Part shown: one piece after another, positions 20,485 to 27,339 of the stretch
How positions within the stretch are numbered: the first letter of the stretch is position 1
How the letters are laid out: every line of letters starts with the position of its first letter
Assembly: GCA_003597935.1 (NCBI GenBank)
Contig: QZJT01000011.1
Location: forward strand, 1 to 35,745
Source of the DNA: Phycisphaerales bacterium
Lineage (GTDB): Bacteria > Planctomycetota > Phycisphaerae > UBA1845
DNA length: 35,745 bases
Direction: 5' to 3'
The notes under the pieces: model-generated
Database searches by the model: none
Told to the model about the DNA's origin: nothing
Seen by the model: only the letters and a program-made list of their open reading frames with translations
Translations under genes and position numbers: made by a program

Positions 20485-20838
20485 TCAATCGTCGCATTCG
20501 ACGCGGCGGTTCACGTCGCACTCCACGATGGAGACGGTGTAGTCGTCGTCATCGCCGTCCACCCGCACCTTGAGCTTGCCCCTGCCGCGGTCGTCGAGCG
20601 TCACGGGGAAGTCCTGCTGGTAACCGTCGTCGCCGGTGATGCGCACGGTCACGTTCGCGCCGGGCACGCCCGCTTTGATTCGGACGTGGATCACGTCAAC
20701 GTCCCGGTCGCCGTCGCGTTCACGGCATTTGGCCTTCAGCTTCTCCTCTCCGCTGCACTCGCCAGCCACCGACGGGGCTGCGGCCGTGACCGCCACCGCC
20801 AGGCCCAGAATGAACGTCATCAAACTTCGCACGGACAT
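20485..20838 (-). CDS. Small exported acidic protein, function unknown
   Basis: 117 residues. The N terminus MSVRSLMTFILGLAVAVTAA and VAGEC is a clear signal peptide. The mature part is rich in Asp, Lys and Arg (KAKCRERDGDRDVDVIHVR, then DDRGRGKLKVRVDGDDDDY) and has four cysteines, which could pair. Its beta-strand-like alternation (VNVTVRITGDDGYQQDFPVTL) suggests a single beta-sandwich domain. The ATG at 20838 follows AGGAGGT, one of the strongest ribosome sites in the window, so high expression is plausible. It lies 74 bp downstream of the next exported-protein gene on the same strand. I do not recognise the family. Confidence 0.82.
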   Translation of the reverse strand: MSVRSLMTFILGLAVAVTAAAPSVAGECSGEEKLKAKCRERDGDRDVDVIHVRIKAGVPGANVTVRITGDDGYQQDFPVTLDDRGRGKLKVRVDGDDDDYTVSIVECDVNRRVECDD

Positions 20839-20912
20839 GTCAACCTCCTAAAAAGGGCTGCTCCAGTGAACCGAATCGCGCCTCGCGTCCGCGCGGGCGC
20901 TGCCGTCGCCCG

Positions 20913-21884
20913 TTACTTGAACCGCTTGCCCCTGGCCGTATCCGTTTCGTAGACGTTTTTGCACCCCTCGGTGCCGAACTCGGACTCGCCGTTGCGGCCC
21001 GGGTTGGGCGAGCCGGCCTCCTGCTTGGTGTTCTTGTCGTTCCACAGGTAATTCTGCGGGTCTTTCTCCCCGCCCTTGATCGCCTCGAAGTGGAAGTACT
21101 TCAGCGCGCGAAGATCATCCTGCGAGAACCCGATGGCGCCGTAATCGAGGGCGAACTCGACGCGGGTGTCGTCCGAGGGATCCAGCCGCACCCACAGCAC
21201 GCGGCCTCCACCATCGATCCGCCCGTCCGAGATGAACGCCTTGTCATAGCCGTTCATCCCGTCTTCCTCGTCGGGGTTGTCCGACTTGGTGACCTTCAGC
21301 CCGGTCGGCCCCTCGTCGGCGGCGCCGCCCACGTCGCCGTCGGTATCGCGATAGCCGAACGTGCCGATGGGGCCGAAGCGGGTGTTAGGCTCGTTCTTGA
21401 CCTCCGGCTGGTCGGCGACGATCAGCACGCCGTAGCGGCCGTCCTTGTCGGTGCTGATGCGGAAGCCATAGCGCTCGATCATCCCCTTCTCGTCGCGGTC
21501 CCCGTCGCTGTTGAGATGGTCGCGCCCGGCCAGATCGATCTGCACGTACAGGTACTGATCGTCGAAGCCCGCCCGCACGCGGTTGATGTCGAGATACTCG
21601 AAGTACTCGACGGCGCCGAAACGTCCCCTCGTCGAATAGAAGGTCTGCGTCATCGGCCGCTCGTAGCGGTCGATCTGGTAACGGTCGCAGTTGGCGTCCA
21701 CGTCCCAGTAAAACCGACCGTCGTCGCCGACGAACCGGTTGTCGCTGGTGTCGCAGTCCTTGGCCTTCATGAAGTAGACCGGGTCGCCCGGCTGCGCCTG
21801 CGCCGCCGAAGCGGCCACCAGGCACGCAGCCAGACCGGCCGCCGCGAAGGCGCCGCGAACTCCTCGCACTTTCCACCATTCCAT
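20913..21884 (-). CDS. Exported protein of unknown function, possibly beta-sandwich
   Basis: 323 residues from the ATG at 21884, which follows GAGGAG by 8 nt; the open frame continues to 21974 but lacks a ribosome site there. The signal peptide is MEWWKVRGVRGAFAAAGLAA then CLVAASAAQAQ, ending in a typical A-x-A site. The mature part is Asp/Gly/Tyr-rich (FYWDVDANCDRYQIDRYERP, FDDQYLYVQIDLAGRDHLNS) with a pattern reminiscent of CBM9/DOMON-like domains that report a substance's amounts or bind sugars; this is only a resemblance. Likely co-transcribed with the small exported protein downstream. No catalytic motif is visible. Confidence 0.72.
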   Translation of the reverse strand: MEWWKVRGVRGAFAAAGLAACLVAASAAQAQPGDPVYFMKAKDCDTSDNRFVGDDGRFYWDVDANCDRYQIDRYERPMTQTFYSTRGRFGAVEYFEYLDINRVRAGFDDQYLYVQIDLAGRDHLNSDGDRDEKGMIERYGFRISTDKDGRYGVLIVADQPEVKNEPNTRFGPIGTFGYRDTDGDVGGAADEGPTGLKVTKSDNPDEEDGMNGYDKAFISDGRIDGGGRVLWVRLDPSDDTRVEFALDYGAIGFSQDDLRALKYFHFEAIKGGEKDPQNYLWNDKNTKQEAGSPNPGRNGESEFGTEGCKNVYETDTARGKRFK

Positions 21885-22375
21885 TGCACTGACTCCTCGC
21901 AGAGTTGAGTTTTCCGGGACGGTGACGGGCACCGCGCCGCGCCTGACGTCCGACCCGCGGATTTGAGCCGCCACGTCGGCGACGCCCGCCCTTGGGCAAG
22001 GGCCGTGCCCCGTGTAAGAACCGGCTTGGCGACCTCAACGACGCGGGTTCAGGCCGAGGTCTGGTTCGTCAGTCCGGATCCTGCGCCCGGATTGTGGACA
22101 ACCGGTCCAGATTCTGGACCCAGTATACGTGGCACCGGCATCCTGCGGGTGGCGCCTGAATCGTGTCACCGGCTTCCGGGGAGCCGCGGGCTTCAGCCCG
22201 CGCGGATTCACCGGGCTGGCTGCAAACCCGGTTAAGCGCGAGGCATTCCCTCCGGCGATCAGCGAGTCAGTGCTACTCTCATCCTCTGGATCATTGCAAT
22301 CCGGCAGGTCCGCGCGGGCTGAAGCCCGCGGCTCGCTGAAGACACCGGTTGCAAACCGGTGCCACACCGAGGGGC
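21885..22375. repeat. Palindrome-dense intergenic region with a 25-bp inverted repeat
   Basis: The 491-bp gap has at least five hairpins. GGTCCAG/CTGGACC pair at 22104-22120 with a 3-nt loop. A 25-bp sequence at 22181-22205 (starts GAGCCGCGGGCTTCAGCCC) recurs as an exact reverse complement at 22310-22334; each copy is itself a palindrome around CT-TC-AG. GTGGCACCGG at 22129-22138 is the reverse complement of CCGGTGCCAC at 22355-22364, so outer and inner repeats nest. ACCGGTT/AACCGGT pair at 22344-22360. Confidence 0.85.
22344..22360 (-). terminator. Hairpin after the sigma-54 regulator gene
   Basis: ACCGGTT, loop GCA, AACCGGT: a perfect 7-bp stem 16 bp after the stop codon at 22376. There is no long U tract, and the same sequence belongs to the repeat region, so a terminator role is likely but secondary. 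Confidence 0.45.
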
Positions 22376-23911
22376 TCAGCGCACGTCAAACGGCCCGAGG
22401 CCGTACTGCTTGATCTTCTGATAGAGCGAACTTCGGGCGATACCGAGTCGGGCGGCCGCGCGCTCGACGCGCCCGCCCTCCTCCTTCAATACGCGCTCGA
22501 TGTGAAGCCGCTGAAGTTCCTCCAGGCTCAGCGCCGAGTCGTAGCCTGCACCGTCGGCCTTGCCAGCGCCGCGGGCCCTGCCGTCGCGATGCCCTTCCGC
22601 CTCGCCGTCGCCAGCGCCTTCCGCCATGCCGTCGCCGGCGCCCGCGGGCTTGGAGGCGACGGCGCTTCCAGGCCTGGCGTCGCCGGCGAGCCCCCCCGCG
22701 TTCCGCGCGGCCTGCGATTCGGCTTCGTTCGCGGCCGGACCCGCCTCCAGCCGCAGGTCCGATGGACGAAGGACCCCTGTCCCGTTCAAGAGCAATGCCC
22801 GCTCCAGCACGTTGCGCAACTCGCGCACGTTGCCCGGCCAGGGATAGCGCGTCAGTTTGTCGAGGGCCTGCGGCGACGGCTCGACGCGCGGCCGACCCAG
22901 GTCGTCGGCGAGGCGGTCCAGGATCCGGCCCGCCAGCGCCGGGATGTCCTCGCTGCGCTGCCGAAGCGGCGGAACGACCAGTTCCAGCATGTTGATCCGG
23001 AAGTACAGGTCGCTCCGGAAGCGCTTCTCGCGCACAAGTTGAGCCAGGTCCTGGTTGGTGGCTGCGATCAGGCGAACGTCCACGCGGCGATCGTGTACCT
23101 CCCCCACGCGCCGGAAGCGCTTCTCCTCCAGCACCGTCAGCAACTTCGGCTGGATCAGCACGTCCAAGTCGCCGATCTCGTCGAGAAACACGGTGCCGCC
23201 GTCTCCCACCTCCAGCAGGCCCGGCTTGGCGGCGACCGCGCCGGTGAACGCGCCCTTCTGATGACCGAAGAGTTCACTCTCGAGCAGATCGCGCGAGAGG
23301 CCGGCGCAGTTGAGGTCGACGAAGGGCTCGTCGGCGCGGGGGCCGCGGGCGTGGAGCCACCGGGCCAGCACGCCCTTGCCTGTGCCCGTCTCCCCGCGGA
23401 TGAGGACCGAACTGCTCGAATCGAGCACGCGGGCGGCCTCGTCCCGCAGGCGGCGGATCGCGGCGCTGTCGCCGACAAAGGGATCGAGCCGGCCGGCGCG
23501 GTCATCGCGGCGCTGGTGGGCCAAGCTGCGCCGCCGGGCGCGGGACTTTTCGATCTCGCGCTCCACAATGACCAGCAGAGACGACAGGTCCACAGGCTTG
23601 GTCAGGAACTGATCGGCGCCTTCCTTGACCGCCCGCACTGCCAGGTCGATCGACCCATGCGCCGTCAGGATCAGCACCGGGACCCCGGCGTCCGTTTCCT
23701 TCAGCCAGGCAAGAAGCTCCAGCGAATCGCCGTCGGGGAGCAGGTAGTCGAGAACCACGGCGTCCGGACGGTTGCCGTGGAAGGACTCGCGGGCGGTGCG
23801 GCGGTCCCCGGCTTCGAACACCTCGAAACCACTCGACTCCAGAAAATCGCGCACGCCGAACCGCACGGCGGGTTCGTCATCGACCAGCAGCACTCGGCGG
23901 GAACGAGTCAA
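22376..23911 (-). CDS. Sigma-54-dependent response regulator (NtrC family)
   Basis: 511 residues. A receiver domain (1-120) has Asp11/Asp12, phospho-acceptor Asp55 in [10 protein letters not shown], Thr83 and Lys105. The AAA+ domain has Walker A GETGTGKG (173-180), the sigma-54 contact loop GAFTGA (220-225), Walker B VFLDEI (241-246) and the downstream [17 protein letters not shown] and [12 protein letters not shown] motifs. A Fis-type helix-turn-helix ends the protein ([20 protein letters not shown]). Between the AAA+ and Fis parts is a ~60-residue Gly/Ala/Asp linker of low complexity. The start is a TTG at 23911 whose A joins the stop of the kinase gene (TTGA), which points to translational coupling; no better start lies close. 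Phosphorylation by the adjacent kinase is expected to let it hydrolyse ATP and open sigma-54 promoters. I found no confident -24/-12 site in the window. Confidence 0.95.
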   Translation of the reverse strand: MTRSRRVLLVDDEPAVRFGVRDFLESSGFEVFEAGDRRTARESFHGNRPDAVVLDYLLPDGDSLELLAWLKETDAGVPVLILTAHGSIDLAVRAVKEGADQFLTKPVDLSSLLVIVEREIEKSRARRRSLAHQRRDDRAGRLDPFVGDSAAIRRLRDEAARVLDSSSSVLIRGETGTGKGVLARWLHARGPRADEPFVDLNCAGLSRDLLESELFGHQKGAFTGAVAAKPGLLEVGDGGTVFLDEIGDLDVLIQPKLLTVLEEKRFRRVGEVHDRRVDVRLIAATNQDLAQLVREKRFRSDLYFRINMLELVVPPLRQRSEDIPALAGRILDRLADDLGRPRVEPSPQALDKLTRYPWPGNVRELRNVLERALLLNGTGVLRPSDLRLEAGPAANEAESQAARNAGGLAGDARPGSAVASKPAGAGDGMAEGAGDGEAEGHRDGRARGAGKADGAGYDSALSLEELQRLHIERVLKEEGGRVERAAARLGIARSSLYQKIKQYGLGPFDVR

Positions 23912-25938
23912 GGAACGGCACCCTGTGTCTGCTGCGGGGACGCGGCCCGGGCAGCCCCACCGTCGAGCGGAAGACGCACCGTCATCACCGCCCCCCCGGC
24001 GTCGCGATTGGAGGCTCGAACCGAGCCGCCGTGGTGCTGGATTATCCGCTCGACGACCGCCAGTCCCAGCCCCGTTCCACCCGGCCGCCGGGTGAAGAAC
24101 GGCTCGAAAACCCGCCCCAGCTCTTCCGGGTTGAAACCGGGACCACCGTCTTCCACGCGAATCTCCAGTTCCCTGGTCGCGTCTCCTTCGGCCGGCGCCG
24201 CGGTGACGCGAACGGTTCCGCCTTCGGGCGCGTGCTGCACGGCGTTGTCGACGAGATTCTCTATCGCGCGAACGAGACGACGCCGATCCATCTTGACCGC
24301 GGGAAGCGCGTCGTCAACGCAGACCTCGACGCCGACGCTGCGTGTCTTTGCCTGCGGCCGGCAACTGGTGACCGCCTCGTGCAGGACCGGCCCGACGTGG
24401 CCGCGCTCCGGGTCTCCCGCCGCTCCGCGGCCGTACTCCATCAGTTCATTCATCAGCGCCGCCACCCGCCCGGTCTGCTCGCGCAGCACGGCCAGGTAGC
24501 GCCCGTACTCGGCGCGATCCCCAAGTCGCGCCTCCATCGCGTCGAGGACCGACGTGATGGCGAATATCGGATTGCGGACCTGATGCGCGACGCCCGCGAC
24601 CAGGCCGCCCATCGCCGAGAGCAGCTCCGCCTTCCGCAGCGACTCCTCCAGCCGCGTTCGCTCGGCCTCGGCCGCGGCGCGGTCGCGCATCTCCTGTTCC
24701 AGCGCGACCAGGCTGTCTTTCAGTTGGCCTTCGCGCTCCTCGAGCGCCTTTTTGGACACCAGAGTGTCTTGCAGACGGGCGACCATGCGATTGAAGGACT
24801 GCGCCAGATCGGCGAACTCGTCGTGGCCGGCCGCAATCAGTCGATAAGCCAGATCGCCGCGGCTGACCTCCTCCGCGCCGCGGGCCAGCGACTGGAGCGG
24901 CCGCGTGACGCGGCGGGTCAGGCCCATCGCGGTCAGCGCTGCCAGGGCGGCGAATACAGGGATCAGCAGCCGCATCCGTCCCAGGACGGTCGCGGTGGCG
25001 GCATCGGCGGCCCGCCGCGGCTGGCGCACCAGTTCCGCCGCCAGCGGCTGCACCTGATCGTCGAGAAGGTCATCCAACTCCTCCCGCATGGCCAGAAAGC
25101 CGACGGTCTGCTCTCGAAGGGCCTCTTCCGCGCTCAAGACGCGTTCGATCAGCGACGACAGATACTCGTAACGAGCGTCCAACTCATCGACCGCAGCACG
25201 CTCCGGGTTCCCCCACGACAGGCCGGGCAGACTCTTCACCCGGGCGCGGCACGTGTCCATGCGCACGGTCCACTTGCTCGATCGGCGCGGCTGGAGCTTT
25301 TCCATGGCGGCCTGGACTTCTTCCGCGTTACGGGCAAGCTGAAAACCGACTTCGTCGCGGCGAAGCCAGCCGTACGCCGCCAGCGACATCCCCACTTCCG
25401 CGAGGTCGGCTTCGATCGAGTTGAGCGCCTCGAGCTTGACGGCGTCGGCCGACCGGGCGGGGTCCAGCTTCGGTTGCAGCGTCTCGTCGATCAGTGCGTC
25501 CATCGCTTCCAGTTCGGCCAGCGTCCGGTTGAAATCCTGGGCCTGGTCGTCGCGCAGCGTCTTGAGTTCCTGCCCCGCCGCGCGGAACCGCCGGAACAAC
25601 GCCCCGATCGCGCGCGCCAGTTCGCGCTCGCGCGGCGTCGTGGCCAGCCGCTCGTAGTCCGCGTGGAACCGCAGGAAATCGGTCTCGTTGTCCGCGACCA
25701 GCTCGCGGAACATCGGCGTCGGCGCGCTGAGGTAGCTCATCGTCCCCAGCGCCACGCCCTTGACGTTGATCTCCATCTCGTGCGTGGCCGACTTGACCGG
25801 CTCGTGGACGTCGGCCAGACTGCGCACTTCGCGCCGCACCTGGGTCAGCCCGACGTAGGCTGCGGCTATGGCAGCGCAGCCCAGTCCCACGATAAACGTA
25901 CACCCGATCGCGATCTTGCAGCCGATGGTCATTCGCAT
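23908..25938 (-). CDS. Membrane sensor histidine kinase, partner of the sigma-54 regulator
   Basis: 676 residues from the ATG at 25938. A first helix (about 8-30) is followed by a ~290-residue extracytoplasmic region, a second helix (about 322-341), a HAMP linker (TRRVTRPLQSLARGAEEVSR, about 341-393), a coiled coil and the kinase core. The phospho-acceptor is His452 in LVAGVAHQVRNPIFAITSV; the HATPase end has NLVDNAVQHAP, EDGGPGF and [20 protein letters not shown]. The extracytoplasmic region is helical and Leu/Arg/Glu-rich, without a domain I can name. The order kinase then regulator with a shared TTGA is a standard cognate pair. An in-frame ATG at 26139 would add 67 residues that do not look like coding sequence. 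Confidence 0.93.
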   Translation of the reverse strand: MRMTIGCKIAIGCTFIVGLGCAAIAAAYVGLTQVRREVRSLADVHEPVKSATHEMEINVKGVALGTMSYLSAPTPMFRELVADNETDFLRFHADYERLATTPRERELARAIGALFRRFRAAGQELKTLRDDQAQDFNRTLAELEAMDALIDETLQPKLDPARSADAVKLEALNSIEADLAEVGMSLAAYGWLRRDEVGFQLARNAEEVQAAMEKLQPRRSSKWTVRMDTCRARVKSLPGLSWGNPERAAVDELDARYEYLSSLIERVLSAEEALREQTVGFLAMREELDDLLDDQVQPLAAELVRQPRRAADAATATVLGRMRLLIPVFAALAALTAMGLTRRVTRPLQSLARGAEEVSRGDLAYRLIAAGHDEFADLAQSFNRMVARLQDTLVSKKALEEREGQLKDSLVALEQEMRDRAAAEAERTRLEESLRKAELLSAMGGLVAGVAHQVRNPIFAITSVLDAMEARLGDRAEYGRYLAVLREQTGRVAALMNELMEYGRGAAGDPERGHVGPVLHEAVTSCRPQAKTRSVGVEVCVDDALPAVKMDRRRLVRAIENLVDNAVQHAPEGGTVRVTAAPAEGDATRELEIRVEDGGPGFNPEELGRVFEPFFTRRPGGTGLGLAVVERIIQHHGGSVRASNRDAGGAVMTVRLPLDGGAARAASPQQTQGAVP

Positions 25939-26212
25939 GATGGGGCGGCTCCGAACAGTTCGCTCCGCGTTCGGACCTCGGGGTCGTCTCGGATCGCGAC
26001 GGGAAGCGAGATGGGCGAACCATGAGTTCCGTCGCTGCCAGACGGTTCCCCCCACTCCACGCCCGGAGTCTGTTTCGGCATCATAGTCGCCGGTCCGGTG
26101 ACAGGGAAACCGGCGAAGCTGGACCCGCGAGGAACCCACCGGCAGAAGGCCCGCAGTCCACGGCGCTGTCGCGCCGAGGTCACGCGCGCCGCGACCCGAC
26201 CGCGCCCGTTCC

Positions 26213-26842
26213 TCACCCCAGCCCCGAGCGGATGCACAGCGCCGCCCGCACCCATTCGTCCGGCAGCTCGATGTCCGCGTGCTGGCGGGCCGCTTCGGTA
26301 AGATACCGCTCGGCGTCGGCGCGGCTCTCGCCCCACTCGATGAGCAGCGCCAGGGCGTCTTTCTGGGCCGAGGTGAACTCTGCGACCACCGCCGGCCCCC
26401 CCCCGGCGTGCGCGGCGACGATGTCTTTGAGCTTGCCCTTCAGATCGACGACGATCTGCTGCGCCGCCCGCGTGCCGATGCCCTTGAGCCTGGCCAGCGT
26501 CTTGACGTCGCCTTCCCGGATCCACGCCGCCACCCGCTGCGGCGGCTCGGAGAGCGCCTTGAGCGCCTTGCGGACGCCGATGCCCTTGACGCCGATGAAC
26601 CGCTTGAAAAAGCGGCGGTCTTCCGGCGACGGAAAGCCGATCAGCAGCGGCGTCAGGTTGCCGCCCTGCGAACTGCCCTCGTACACTTCGAACGTGTGCA
26701 GCACGACCTGTCGCCCGTGCTCGGCCGCCATCCGCCCGACCATGTACGCAGGCGTCATCACCTCCCAGGCCAGGCCGTCGCGCTCGAGCACCACTGACTC
26801 CTCGGACACTTCCACCAGAGTGCCGGCCATGCGGACGATCAT
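26213..26842 (-). CDS. ruvA: Holliday junction branch-migration protein RuvA
   Basis: 209 residues. An N-terminal OB-type domain (MIVRMAGTLVEVSEESVVLE, LHTFEVYEG) is followed by helix-hairpin-helix motifs (GVKGIGVRKALKAL at about 84-97 and LKGIGTRAAQQIV at about 119-131) and a C-terminal three-helix domain (ALLIEWGESRADAERYL) that in the family contacts RuvB. RuvA tetramers hold the four-way junction while RuvB rings drive branch migration. The ATG at 26842 overlaps the ruvC stop (ATGA). In the linker between domains II and III, Gly147-149 are encoded by a 9-nt G run (C run 26396-26404 on the plus strand). ruvB is not in the window. Confidence 0.95.
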   Translation of the reverse strand: MIVRMAGTLVEVSEESVVLERDGLAWEVMTPAYMVGRMAAEHGRQVVLHTFEVYEGSSQGGNLTPLLIGFPSPEDRRFFKRFIGVKGIGVRKALKALSEPPQRVAAWIREGDVKTLARLKGIGTRAAQQIVVDLKGKLKDIVAAHAGGGPAVVAEFTSAQKDALALLIEWGESRADAERYLTEAARQHADIELPDEWVRAALCIRSGLG

Positions 26843-27339
26843 GCGATGCGTTCTCCGCAGTGCCCGGCCGCGCCGCACAGGGCGATGGCCAGCGCGTCGG
26901 CTACGTCCGGCGGCTCAGGGATGTCGGAAAGACCGAGCGTGAGCTGCACCGCCCGCTGGACGCGCTCCTTCGATGCGTGGCCGTTGCCGGTCAGGTGTTT
27001 CTTCACGTGGGTCGCCGGAAGCTCCGCCACTTCGATGCCCCGCCGCCCGGCGGCACACAGGATGACCCCGCGGGCGTGGCCCATGATGATGGCCGTGCGC
27101 GGGTGCTTGTAATGGGCATAGAGCTTCTCCACCGCCAGCACGTCCGGCTTGTGCTCCTCCAGCAGGCTTGACACGTCGCGTTCGAGCTGCGCCAGCCTCG
27201 TCGGCAGGTCCAGCGATTCATCCGTGCGGCACACGCCGGCGTCAACGACGACCATACCGAATTCGGCCGCGTCGAGCACGGCATAGCCGGTCACGCCCAG
27301 GCCCGGATCGATCCCACAGGTGCGGAAGGGCTTATTCAT
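26839..27339 (-). CDS. ruvC: Crossover junction endodeoxyribonuclease RuvC
   Basis: 166 residues, family-typical. The four catalytic acids of RuvC are visible: Asp11 in CGIDPGLGVTGYA, Glu71 in LAVEKLY, and Asp145/Asp148 in PDVADALAIAL. Other landmarks are IIMGHARGV and HVKKHLTGNGHASKERVQ. It cuts Holliday junctions symmetrically. The ATG at 27339 lies inside the end of the kinase gene: ATGAATAA carries both the ruvC start and the kinase TAA (8-nt overlap). Its own TGA overlaps the ruvA start. This tight packing makes translational coupling likely. The open frame extends far upstream but that part is a shadow of the kinase gene. Confidence 0.96.
   Translation of the reverse strand: MNKPFRTCGIDPGLGVTGYAVLDAAEFGMVVVDAGVCRTDESLDLPTRLAQLERDVSSLLEEHKPDVLAVEKLYAHYKHPRTAIIMGHARGVILCAAGRRGIEVAELPATHVKKHLTGNGHASKERVQRAVQLTLGLSDIPEPPDVADALAIALCGAAGHCGERIA

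Noticed and set aside
22344..22364. Sigma-54 promoter-like TGGCAC-N-TTGC on the minus strand
   Set aside because: The GG-to-GC spacing is nine instead of ten and the sequence belongs to the repeat hairpin.
22349..26025. Plus-strand frames of 716 and 664 codons over the regulator and kinase genes
   Set aside because: Both are shadows of the minus-strand pair, whose [14 protein letters not shown] and H-box motifs are intact.
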